Shown here piece by piece: positions 29,425 to 38,320 of a stretch of 39,955 bases of DNA. Below the pieces are notes generated by a model, which had not been told where the DNA came from, made no database searches, and was given only the letters and a program-made list of their open reading frames with translations. This DNA is from Saprolegnia diclina VS20 (taxonomy: Eukaryota > Oomycota > Saprolegniomycetes > Saprolegniales > Saprolegniaceae): contig NW_008246101.1 in NCBI RefSeq assembly GCF_000281045.1, positions 311,495 to 351,449 of the forward strand. Direction: 5' to 3'. A program made the position numbers and the translations under genes. Numbering within the stretch: position 1 is the stretch's first letter; each line of letters begins with the position of its first letter.

Positions 29425-30612
29425 CTAAATGACCGTCTCGTGGCGCGGGTCCATGTCGCCGGACGGGTCCATCGTCAAGCTCGCGTTCACGTCGTGCACC
29501 ATGTGGGCGTGCAAGTGGTGCGACTGCATCTCCATCATCTGCATGTTGATCAGATGCTGCTGCGCTTGCACCGCGGCCTGGACCGCGTCTTCGCCTGCGA
29601 CCTCGTCCACGAGTGCCTGCAGCTGCAGCGCGGTCGTGTTGCCGGGGTTGAGGTGGTATCGGGAGCAAAAGCGGCGGTACCAACCAGCGCTAGCTTTGAA
29701 CGCGACCATGTTGTACTTGGGCGCAATCTCCAGCGCCTTCTTGCGCACAAAGGTCGAGCTCATGCGCGACTCGTGCGACTGCAAGTCAAAGATGACGCGG
29801 TACAGCTCGTCCTCAAAGGCTGCGTTCCCAAGCTTCGAGCCGCGCTGGCGCAAGTCGCGTACGTGCTTGTTCCCGAGCATGTACCGCTTTTGGACCTCGC
29901 TCTTGTTCTTGCGCAGCTTGCGGATCGCCGACTCGGAGATGCCATACCGGAGCGCGAGCTCGACGTGCGTGACCTTGGTGCCAGTTTCGATGACTTGGAG
30001 GATCTCCATGCGCTCCTTGTCTGTGAGGCGCTTGCCCGTGCCACGCTTCTTGGGCTCTTGCATCGCCATGGACGCCGATGGCGACGGCGCGACCATGCGG
30101 GCCATCGCGCGCTCTTCGTCCGTGTCGACGCCAGCTAGAAGCATATGAGACGCTGGCGGCCGAGGCGATGCCGCGGTACCGATGATCTTCTTGTCGAGGG
30201 TGAGGTTGTTCATGCGGGTCGTGCGGGCGGCTGCGACCTTGGACACGGCGGCCATCGGCAGCTTGACGAGGATGTGAATCCGCTCGTCTTCCGGGCGGAC
30301 TTCAAAGTACTTGCGCAGCTTGGAGAAGACCGTCATCTCCTCGACGAGGCCGCCCACTTGCATCTGCAGCACGATCTGTGCGGCCGGCTTTTCCAGCTTT
30401 TGCAAAATGTTGGCGTCGAGCGGCTGCACGTTGCGGCAGCGGTACAGCACGAGCTCGTCGGCCTCGAGGTCGCCAAAGGTCCGCGGCTTCTCGCGCAGGA
30501 TGGCCTGCTTGAGCTCGCCGACGAGGTCCGAGGTTGACGTCACGACGACGAACGGGCCCTCCTTCTTGCCCGTGCCCACAAGGAGGCAGACGACCACGAG
30601 CTTCTCGTCCAT
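29425..30612 (-). CDS. CRN (Crinkler) header domain fused to CENP-B/Tc5-type DNA-binding domain
   Basis: A single exon from ATG 30612 (MDEKLVVVCL) encodes 395 aa. Residues 1-119 match the ubiquitin-like header of oomycete Crinkler proteins: DLVGELKQAILREKP, LEADELVLYRCRN in place of the LFLAK-type motif, MTVFSKLRKYF and closing IHILVKLP. A linker follows. Residues about 188-240 are a homeodomain-like helix-turn-helix (RLTDKERMEILQVIETG, VELALRYGISESAIRKL). Residues about 262-321 are the CENP-B/Tc5 second HTH, ending FKASAGWYRRFCSRYHL. No DDE nuclease follows; the tail is Gln/Met/His-rich. There is no signal peptide at this start. The frame is open upstream to about 31047, but that part is not protein-like. 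Likely a nuclear DNA-binding protein built from a domesticated transposase DNA-binding module; an effector role is possible but not shown. Confidence 0.75.
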   Translation of the reverse strand: MDEKLVVVCLLVGTGKKEGPFVVVTSTSDLVGELKQAILREKPRTFGDLEADELVLYRCRNVQPLDANILQKLEKPAAQIVLQMQVGGLVEEMTVFSKLRKYFEVRPEDERIHILVKLPMAAVSKVAAARTTRMNNLTLDKKIIGTAASPRPPASHMLLAGVDTDEERAMARMVAPSPSASMAMQEPKKRGTGKRLTDKERMEILQVIETGTKVTHVELALRYGISESAIRKLRKNKSEVQKRYMLGNKHVRDLRQRGSKLGNAAFEDELYRVIFDLQSHESRMSSTFVRKKALEIAPKYNMVAFKASAGWYRRFCSRYHLNPGNTTALQLQALVDEVAGEDAVQAAVQAQQHLINMQMMEMQSHHLHAHMVHDVNASLTMDPSGDMDPRHETVI

Positions 30613-32226
30613 GCTTCTGACTTCTCTTTCACAGACCTGCGAGCCAGTGACTTTTTTACTCTGCGCCTCTCTATACCATACAGTCGCCCATACTATTGGG
30701 CCCTTCCTCCGCCGCGCCCGCCCGCGTCGCCACGAGGAGCGCCGTCGATCGCCATCGCTCGCCCACGGCGTGCTCCAACTCAACTGCTGAGGTGCGTTAA
30801 GTGCTAAGTCCCCCGTCCTCGGCGCCGCCCGCGCATACAGAAACAAAGAGTAGCGCAAATTCCGCGTACTTAGGACGTCGCCGCCGGTTTTACGCGGGCG
30901 CGACGAGGGGTAGGGCTCGTCCCGATACGTTGATACTAGGCGCTTGCCCTGCAGAAGCGATGGGTGCTGATCAAAGAGCAAGGTGCTGCCTACTGAGATC
31001 TTCTTACGATACCACGAGACGCTCGACCCCCAGTAACGTTCGAACACGTCGGTGCGTCACCCGTCGCCGCCACGGTGGCAGCCCTTTGCGCAGCGTGCTT
31101 GACCACGCAATGTAGCCAGCTCTGCTGCCGAACGATCTCGTTCATCTACATGGGCCCGCCAGGCGCCGAGACCACGTCACTCTTGCCTGCGCCACCCTCA
31201 CGTCCTCATATATGAACGAGCGTGTTTCGAGGCTCTTCATTACATAGCCTTAGCATATGTAGAGGCGCTTGTGGCCGACAGTGAGCAACACGCTTCGTCA
31301 CAGGCTTCACAACGCAATCGTCCTCATCGCAATGCAAGTATAATCTTAGTCATCTTAGTGCTGCGGTCGTGGTGTCGAGTCCGCTGGTTCCGATCGATCG
31401 AAAAGGACGCGCTTCTACGAATCGTCCATCAAACTCGAGCACTGCGATGGGCAGACAAGCCGAAGTGATGGAAGAGCGCTTCCCTCGAATTTACCACCTT
31501 GGAATTTGGGCACAGATTATATCATCCACCACCCGTGGATATCATTTTCGTTGGGCTCATCGATGACACAGGGAGCGGTGACTGGTGACGTCAAAGCTAG
31601 AACGGGCAACGGGTGGACGCCACGAATCGAACGACGCAACTGGAATCTTTGACGCAAAAACGTGCTTGGAGCTGCGTAGATAGCACCGAGGGTCGGTCGT
31701 CGGTGGGCAGCAGAGGCGCCGCATCACAAGAGTTTATGGACTACTCGTGCTCATCAGAAGTAAGTAGCCCCATCCACTTGATCCCAGCACTTTCAAACCG
31801 AGGTAATAGTACGAGTACGTGTATTGGTCCATAGGTAGCGAGTTTGATCGACCAACTTGCTCCAGCTCGGACGCCAAGCGATCTTCTTGGGGTGGAATTG
31901 AGAATTCCTCAGGGGGTGTTACCTACGGCAGCATACACACAGCTATCAGCGCGCTATCAGCTCGTCAAATAGCAGGGCCACGAGCTATCACGATCAACTG
32001 CGAGGTCCTCGCCGTGGCGGCTTGGCACTCTCGCGCCTCCGAGTCTGCTGCGCGAGCGCAAGGCGAGGTGCGAGAAGCTTCGTTTTTCGAGCGTCAAGCT
32101 GGGACATAGAATGCACCTCGAAGTACCAACGGCAACTTCGCGTGCCACGGCTGTGTGCAGCACATAAATCGAAGTTCGAACTTGGCCGCGACCAGGTCCC
32201 GCAGGTGCCATTTCTGCACCAGCACG
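30613..32226. other. Long intergenic region between CRN/CENP-B gene and ankyrin gene
   Basis: This 1.6-kb gap is divergent. I see no supported gene, tRNA or repeat. Short frames on both strands show no domain. It is long for this gene-dense window, so it may hold an unrecognised non-coding RNA or old repeat; nothing in the sequence lets me say which. Confidence 0.4.
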
Positions 32227-33189
32227 ATGGCAGGAAGAAGGAGCAGCTCCGACGTGCTGCTGAACCGCGAGCTCCTCTCGACCATTGCCACGTTCCAAGG
32301 TGGCCTGTACCGCGAGGTCCGGCCCATCCTCCGCGACTGGCGCGCGAAGCGCCTCCACGCACGCACAAGCTTCCTCGTCGCTGCGCTGGAACTCGCGAAA
32401 GGTCTCCGCCTCCTCCAGCGACTCGTCTTGTGCCAGCCCGATATTATGACGCCGGACGTGCTCGATCACATTGTGCACCTTGGCCACTTGGACGCGGTCA
32501 AGTACGTCACGTTGCACCTCCCAACCTTACGCTGCTCGCCAAACGCGCTCAACATGGCGGTGAGCAGCGGCCACCTCGATCTTGTCACGTACCTTCACGC
32601 CCAAGGCACGAAGAGCTGGACCGAGCACACGCTGGACCTGGCGGCAGAAAGCGGGCACCTCAAGATGGTCCGCTACCTCCACGACCATGGCCTCGGCGCG
32701 TCCACGTATGCGATGGATTGCGCGGCCGGGCGCGGGTCCCTTGACATTGTCCGGTTTCTGCACACCCATCGAGGCGAAGGGTGCACGACGTCGGCCATGG
32801 ACCGCGCGTGCGCCAACGGTCACATGGACGTCGTTCGCTTCCTGCACGCGAACCGCACGGAGGGCTGTACGCGCGACGCCATGGACAGCGCTGCCGGCAG
32901 CGGCCACCTCGACATGGTCACATTTCTGCACCAGCAACGGTCGGAAGGGTGTACGTCGCGGGCCATGGACCAAGCGGCTGGGAACGGGCATCTGCAGGTC
33001 GTCGCGTTTTTGCACGAGCATCGCCACGAAGGGGCAACAACGCTCGCGATCGATATGGCAGCCGCGCACGGCCACTTGCATGTGGTCGAGTTCCTCGTGC
33101 AGCACCGACGCGAGGGCTGGCGGGACGCAGTCTCGTGGGCCGCACGGAATGGCCACGCCTCCATTGTCGCGTACCTTGAATCCATCTAA
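32227..33189 (+). CDS. Ankyrin-repeat protein (oomycete HLH/YLH-type repeats)
   Basis: A single exon from ATG 32227 (MAGRRSSSDV) encodes 320 aa. After a helical N-terminal region (LLNRELLSTIATFQGGLYRE, RPILRDW), nine or so divergent ankyrin-like repeats follow. Their unit reads like GCTxxAMDxAAGxGHLDxVxFLHxHR, for example AMDCAAGRGSLDIVRFLHTH, AMDRACANGHMDVVRFLHAN and AIDMAAAHGHLHVVEFLVQH. This repeat style forms large families in Saprolegniales genomes; the N-terminus may stand in for an F-box, but I cannot confirm that. Presumably a protein-interaction scaffold of unknown partner. It is unlike the intron-split ankyrin gene at 18162-19008, so the two are not recent duplicates. Confidence 0.85.
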   Translation: MAGRRSSSDVLLNRELLSTIATFQGGLYREVRPILRDWRAKRLHARTSFLVAALELAKGLRLLQRLVLCQPDIMTPDVLDHIVHLGHLDAVKYVTLHLPTLRCSPNALNMAVSSGHLDLVTYLHAQGTKSWTEHTLDLAAESGHLKMVRYLHDHGLGASTYAMDCAAGRGSLDIVRFLHTHRGEGCTTSAMDRACANGHMDVVRFLHANRTEGCTRDAMDSAAGSGHLDMVTFLHQQRSEGCTSRAMDQAAGNGHLQVVAFLHEHRHEGATTLAIDMAAAHGHLHVVEFLVQHRREGWRDAVSWAARNGHASIVAYLESI

Positions 33190-33293
33190 TCTTATAACAC
33201 ACATTGTACAGTACGAGGACGTTTCCACGCGCGAGCGCGATGGGCGCTTACGCCAGGACGACGCGTTGGACGGTATAAATCATGTTGGCTATC

Positions 33294-33661
33294 TTACTGA
33301 CGTCCTTGTCCGATGTCTTGGGCGTACTTCTCTTTGGCTTCGCGCTCCAAGATCGAGTTGACGCGGCCGGTCGTCGGGTCCGTGCCCAGCGGGCGGCGGA
33401 AGAGGAGGATGTGCGGCTCCGGCTTGTGGATCGCATAGTGCACCCAGCCACGGCTCTGCTGCACGCCAAGCTGGCGCCACTCGCTCTCGGTGAGGAGGCG
33501 GTCGGGCAAGTTGCGGGCCATCTCCTTGGGCAGGATCACATGTCTACCTCATGCGGATGAGGTTGGATGAGCGCATGAGGCGTCGGCGCCTACCTGTACT
33601 CATGCGTGTCGTCGACGTACTTCTCCGAGTACTCTATGCGGGACGACATGTCCTGCGTCAT
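33294..33661 (-). CDS. CKS1/suc1 cyclin-dependent kinase regulatory subunit
   Basis: Two exons, 33661-33594 and 33543-33294, with a 50-nt intron give 105 aa. CKS proteins bind CDKs and dock phosphorylated substrates during the cell cycle. After splicing the N-terminus reads [20 protein letters not shown], the family signature. It continues with [20 protein letters not shown] and [15 protein letters not shown], which contains the conserved [13 protein letters not shown] loop governing strand exchange. Anion-binding residues (K, R, S, W) are in place. The C-terminal 20 residues after the LFRRP core are somewhat longer than in yeast-independent homologues. An inverted CCAAT box lies at 33785-33789, about 125 bp upstream. 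Confidence 0.95.
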
Positions 33662-34711
33662 CGGCGGCCGGCGAATCGAAAACTGCGGTCTCTATGCGAG
33701 ACCGCTGGAAACCTCTGACATTGAATACTTCAACCGGACACCGCAAAAGCCCGGGAGAGACCGCGTTTGAAAAAAAGAGCTTGGCCAATGTATGCTTCCG
33801 GGTTTATTTAATTCGTCGAGGACGAGGCCGCCATTTGCGCGCCAAAAGGAAACCTCTGTAATATGATACCGTCGCGAGATGTGGGACCACAGACAAGATG
33901 ACAGTTCTGTACAATAGCCTAGCATAGCAAAGTCGACTCCTCTTGACAAGGGCGCAAGGTCTCCGGACTCGAGTGATGCTCGTGGTCAAGACAACTCTGG
34001 GAGATCGAGGCGATGTCAACGCGACAGCTTGACCGCCTCGTCTCTGTTTCAAGTCTTACGACGAGCGCGATACGGTAACGCTGCAACTGTACGAGATTCC
34101 TTAGAGCAGCGCCGTCTTGTCATGTTGTACTTATACGTCTATCCACAAGACGTGCATCGGATCACGGGGATCATCCGTCCTCCTGCGAATCGCAAGCGCA
34201 TAGCCACGAAAGGACAAGAGGAGTGTTCTTCGCTCTCACCGCAGACCAATGCAATACCACGAGCACTCCAGGGTGCATCTCACACTACGTGCTGCAACAT
34301 GTTTATGGTGCTGGGAAGTGCTGTCGTCGCTGCTCTCGACTAGTACTAGTATGGCCAGGCGTGGCGCATCGCTGCAAATCTTGCAGCGAGCTTCACGGCG
34401 TAGCCATGTCCTTTCTGCTGGAGAGTTTCGGGTGGTGAGCCCTGTCGCTCTGTCGTTGCCGGCGACAACTTCTTGTGGACCAAGAGGAACATTCTGCAGT
34501 GACCATCGCGATCTTCGCGTTGTTTTGTCGCACCTCATTGGCCAAAATCCAGCGCAATTGATTGTGTGTTATGCCATTTCATTGGTCAAAAAGGAATCGA
34601 CACTGCGGGCCACAAGTGATTTCCGGCCCCAATTTTGTGATTGGTCAAAATGGCGACCAACTTCAAACGTCATTGCTTGCCTTCCATTTTCGCATTCGCC
34701 AGATACGACCC
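33662..34711. other. Divergent intergenic region, CKS1 / AsnRS
   Basis: One kilobase without a supported gene. It contains the CKS1-side CCAAT box (33785-33789) and the three AsnRS-side ATTGG boxes listed separately. The middle (about 33850-34500) shows nothing I can name. Confidence 0.5.
34537..34644 (+). promoter_or_regulatory. Three ATTGGYCAAAA boxes upstream of AsnRS
   Basis: Inverted CCAAT boxes occur at 34537-34541, 34581-34585 and 34640-34644, each in the same extended context ATTGG[C/T]CAAAA, spaced 44 and 59 bp apart. The last is 68 bp upstream of the ATG. The repeated flank suggests a conserved binding site rather than chance. Binding by an NF-Y-like factor is inferred. Confidence 0.5.
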
Positions 34712-36250
34712 ATGGAAGCGCTCTCCATCAACGACGTCACGCCTGTGGCGATCGACGACGCGACGGCCCCGGGCCTCGCCCAGCACAAGACCGCCATCCA
34801 GGGCCTCTTCAAGCGCCGCCGCGTCCGCGTCAAGGAGCTCCTCGCCGCAGGCCTCTCGACCGTCGGCCACACGGTGACGGTCAAGGGCTGGGCCAAGACG
34901 CTGCGCGAAGCTGGCGCCGGCGCCTTCGCCTTCCTCGAGCTCAACGATGGCTCGTGCTTTACGGGCCTCCAGATCGTGGTCGCCAAGGACGTGCCGGGCT
35001 TTGAGGCGCTCATCAACTCGGGCGGCACTGGCGCGAGCTTTTGCGTTGTTGGCACTGTGGTCGAGAGCCCGGCCAAGGGCCAGCTCATCGAGGTCAAGGC
35101 CACCGAGGTGACGCTCTACGGCGACGTCGCGGACCCCTCGACGTACGCGCTCTCGAAGAAGCGCCACACGCTCGAGCATCTGCGCGAGCACGCGCATCTG
35201 CGCCCGCGCTCCAACATCCACTCGGCGGCGATGCGCGTGCGTAACGCGATGGCCCAGGCGACGCACTCGTTCTTCAACGAGCGCGGCTTCCTCTACATCC
35301 ACACGCCGCTCATCACGGCGTCCGACTGCGAAGGCGCTGGCGAGATGTTTGCCGTCACGACGCTCTTCAACCACGTCAAGGACGGCAACGTGCCCAAGAC
35401 GGCCGACAACAAGGCGATCGACTTCTCCAAGGACTTCTTTGGCAAGCCGTCGTACCTCACGGTGTCCGGTCAGCTGAACGTCGAGACGCACTGCTGCGCG
35501 CTCTCGGACTGCTACACGTTTGGCCCGACGTTCCGCGCCGAGAACTCCAACACGGCGCGCCACCTCGCCGAGTTTTGGATGATCGAGCCGGAAATCGCGT
35601 TCGCCGACCTCAGCGACGACATTGACCTCGCGGAAGACTACCTCAAGTACTGCGCGCAGTACGCGCTCGACAACTGCGCCGAGGACCTTGCGTTCTTCGA
35701 CAAGAACGTCGAGAAGGGCCTCCTCGAGCGCCTCCAGTCGACGATCGCGTCGCCCTTTGTGCGTCTCTCGTACACGGACGCGATCGAGCTCATCAACAAG
35801 CCCGAGAACCTCAAGAAGGGCAAGTTTGAGAAGAAGCCCAAGTGGGGCGACGACCTCGGCTCGGAGCACGAGCGTTTTATCACGGAGCAGATCTACAAGA
35901 AGCCGGTCGTCTTGTACGACTACCCGAAGGAGATCAAGGCGTTCTACATGCGCTTGAACGACGACGGCAAGACGGTCGCGGCCGCCGACGTCCTTGTGCC
36001 CAAGATTGGCGAGATCATTGGCGGCTCGCAGCGCGAAGAGCGCCTCGACGTCCTCGAAGCGCGCATCAAGGAAGCCACGGGCCACGATCCCGCCGAGTAC
36101 GGCTGGTACTGCGACCTCCGCCGCTACGGCACGGTGCCGCACGCCGGCTTTGGCTGCGGCTTTGAGCGCCTCGTGCGCTTCGTCACGGGCATTGAGAACA
36201 TCCGCGACGTCATCCCGTTCCCGCGCTGGCCCTCGAACGCGTCGTTCTAA
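34712..36250 (+). CDS. Asparaginyl-tRNA synthetase
   Basis: A single exon from ATG 34712 (MEALSINDVT) encodes 512 aa. The enzyme charges tRNA-Asn with asparagine. It is class IIb with an N-terminal OB-fold anticodon domain (about 50-150: VKGWAKTLREAGAGAFAFLE). The catalytic core has the YLTVSGQLNVE segment, motif 2 FRAENSNTARHLAEFWMIEP and motif 3 GFGCGFERLVRFVTGIENIR with DVIPFPR. Asn specificity over Asp is supported by the overall match to AsnRS, including HLAEFWMIEPE. There is no obvious mitochondrial or signal peptide at this start, so a cytosolic form is likely. Three ATTGG boxes lie upstream. Confidence 0.96.
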   Translation: MEALSINDVTPVAIDDATAPGLAQHKTAIQGLFKRRRVRVKELLAAGLSTVGHTVTVKGWAKTLREAGAGAFAFLELNDGSCFTGLQIVVAKDVPGFEALINSGGTGASFCVVGTVVESPAKGQLIEVKATEVTLYGDVADPSTYALSKKRHTLEHLREHAHLRPRSNIHSAAMRVRNAMAQATHSFFNERGFLYIHTPLITASDCEGAGEMFAVTTLFNHVKDGNVPKTADNKAIDFSKDFFGKPSYLTVSGQLNVETHCCALSDCYTFGPTFRAENSNTARHLAEFWMIEPEIAFADLSDDIDLAEDYLKYCAQYALDNCAEDLAFFDKNVEKGLLERLQSTIASPFVRLSYTDAIELINKPENLKKGKFEKKPKWGDDLGSEHERFITEQIYKKPVVLYDYPKEIKAFYMRLNDDGKTVAAADVLVPKIGEIIGGSQREERLDVLEARIKEATGHDPAEYGWYCDLRRYGTVPHAGFGCGFERLVRFVTGIENIRDVIPFPRWPSNASF

Positions 36251-36635
36251 ACAACCCTCTTCTTACGACGCATGACTACACTCCTTTGTATAATCACATC
36301 CTGTCTTATGGCTCATCGTATCCTGTCTTATGGTTTATCTTATCCTGTCTTATGCTCGATCCTATCCTGTCATCCTATCCTGTCGTATGCTCCATCTTAT
36401 TCTGTCTTATGGCTCACTTATCCTGTCTGGCGATTCATCGTACCCTGCGCTGGCATAGGACAAGGCACGACGCTCCACAGCATCGAGTCGCGCTGGGCCA
36501 GATGAGCCCGGTCGCATATACCCTTGCACCTGACAGCAGCAGCAAGATGCTGCCCCTGGTCGAGGTTGACTATTCGTAGTCCACGATAGCCACCGCAAGG
36601 ATATCAAAACGTTGTTAAATAGAGTAGGTCGCGGA
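36251..36635. other. Convergent intergenic region containing a minisatellite
   Basis: This gap between the convergent AsnRS and ricin-B lectin genes is dominated by a 22-bp tandem repeat, listed separately. No gene is supported. Confidence 0.6.
36298..36450 (+). repeat. 22-bp degenerate minisatellite
   Basis: About seven imperfect units of ATCCTGTCTTATGGCTCATC plus two bases run in tandem. Clear units start at 36298, 36320 and 36342, with shortened or diverged units after that. It lies just downstream of the AsnRS stop. Unit divergence shows it is not a CRISPR array (no spacers, no conserved repeat). Confidence 0.85.
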
Positions 36636-37424
36636 CTAGGTCGTGAACGTGTCGACCATCTCGTAGTGCACACGCTGCGACGGAATGTGCTGGCAACGAG
36701 CGATGCGTGGCGTGCCGTCCAGCGTGAGGCAGTAGCCGGGCGTGGCCGCGTTGGTCAGCTGCGTGGCTTCGTACCACCACTGCTGCATGGACGAGTGGTC
36801 GCAGTCGTGCGCGACGACCGCGTAGGACGGCGTCACGTGCAAGCAAAGCCCGTTCTCGTTCGATTGAAGCGTGCCGTTGACCTTGTCAAAGCGCCAGGAT
36901 GGGACGAGGCGCGGGTCCTGCTGCGTCCGGACCTCGACAACGACGCTCGCGTCGCGCGTGCTGAGCACATGCGTGGTGTCGGTCGTCAAGACGACAGTTT
37001 CCGAGCTCAAAAAGACATATTGGTACGGACTCTCGACGTGCGACGTGCAGGGCGCTGCGCGCACAGAGTTGTCCAAATCGACTTGGAGGCAGAGCGACGG
37101 CTCGGCTCGGTGCGAGATGCGGCTATCGGCGCCGTCGATCGTCCACGTCTGGCGGCGGTGGCCCGTGCAGGGCGCGAGCGCAAGAACATCCTCGCTACTG
37201 AGACCCAAGCACGCGTCCTCGGTGCGAAGCTCGTGCGTCCACGTGTCGTAGCGCCACACAGTGCTGCTATGATCCGCGGCCACGACGCGACCGCCGGCCG
37301 TGGCCACCACCTTGTTGAGGATCGTATTGAGCGTGACGTCGAGGGAGCGTGGGTACGTCGGTGTCGGTAGGCTGGTAGCCACTGCCACGAGGAGCAGCGT
37401 CGAGAGGAGAGCGCGCATCAACAT
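36636..37424 (-). CDS. Secreted ricin B-type lectin domain protein
   Basis: A single exon from ATG 37424 encodes 262 aa. The start MLMRALLSTLLLVAVATSLP is a clear signal peptide, so the product enters the secretory pathway. The rest holds QxW-type beta-trefoil repeats: LGLSSEDVLALAPC then RRQTWTIDG, LCLQVDLDNSVRAAPC, ENGLCLHV with SMQQWWYE, and PGYCLTLDG. Paired cysteines per repeat are conserved. Ricin-B domains bind galactose-type sugars; on their own they are lectins without toxic activity, and no toxin chain is present here. Cell-surface or environmental glycan binding is likely. Confidence 0.85.
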   Translation of the reverse strand: MLMRALLSTLLLVAVATSLPTPTYPRSLDVTLNTILNKVVATAGGRVVAADHSSTVWRYDTWTHELRTEDACLGLSSEDVLALAPCTGHRRQTWTIDGADSRISHRAEPSLCLQVDLDNSVRAAPCTSHVESPYQYVFLSSETVVLTTDTTHVLSTRDASVVVEVRTQQDPRLVPSWRFDKVNGTLQSNENGLCLHVTPSYAVVAHDCDHSSMQQWWYEATQLTNAATPGYCLTLDGTPRIARCQHIPSQRVHYEMVDTFTT

Positions 37425-38320
37425 GGTCGTCCTGTGCGCCAAAAGTGGGAATGCAGCCGGCACAATCGACCTTGCAGAGGCATCTGACGTGGCATCTGGG
37501 TTGTCAGCTGGAGCTTGGCGTGACCAGCATATTGACATATTACCAATTGTGTCTCTTGTGATCAACATATTTCAGAAACGTCTCATTTATGGACTCCAAG
37601 GAACCAGAAGACGACGGGTCTGAGAAAAAGATACCGGCAACACAGCGATGAGGCAAAGCGGCTTGTGGCCGCTCGATAGCAAGCAAGCCCCTTCGAACAA
37701 TTAAGGAAGAGACACATAGGCCTTCTACGTGAACGCGATGGACGGGAGAGTGTGCGGTGTTGTACATATTCTTTCTCAAAATCTCAAACCGCGAGTTTTG
37801 AGATTGTTGAAACAGTGAAGGTCATTTCTTGAGATTGTTGCAGATGCCCTGCACCCAAACACACCGTGCAAGATTCCTTTGTCCTTTCTATAGAAAAGGA
37901 CACGGCTTGGTGTTGATCCTCACCTGAGTATATTTCTGTGTTCGTGCAATCAATCGTCCACATGCGTTTAGTAATAGATCACGCCTGAAATATATAGTGA
38001 TCGGCTTTGCCAAGATAATGGTGCGACGGCAAAGACAGCGTCAACAGCAAGCAGAGCACATTCTCCCCCGATGATCCAGTCAGCATGAGGCCATTGTAGC
38101 AGCGTCAACTACGAGCTGCACATTCATGTTCTGTCGCCAGTGAAAGCTTTGGCGCGTCGGTGCGTGCTATCATCCCTCCTCCATCATCGCAGTTTGGGAT
38201 CTTGGAGAGGGTGCATTTCGTCCTACAGAAGGGAATTCTCCCAGCTTCGAGTGGAAAGTGCAACTTCTTGGAAATACAATATTCTCATGTAAGTTACATT
38301 AAGGGGTTCGGGTCTTCGGC
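37425..38320. other. Intergenic region between lectin and 5'-nucleotidase
   Basis: About 900 bp, more AT-rich than its surroundings, with no supported gene. It holds the lectin promoter side on the left and the 3' flank of the 5'-nucleotidase on the right. I see no repeat or tRNA. Confidence 0.5.

Noticed and set aside
34670..36142. 490-codon open frame on the minus strand
   Set aside because: Antisense shadow of AsnRS; low-complexity Arg/Leu/Glu/Val composition and no recognisable domain.
36298..36450. CRISPR-like array
   Set aside because: Units are contiguous and diverged, with no unique spacers, and the context is a eukaryotic convergent intergenic region.
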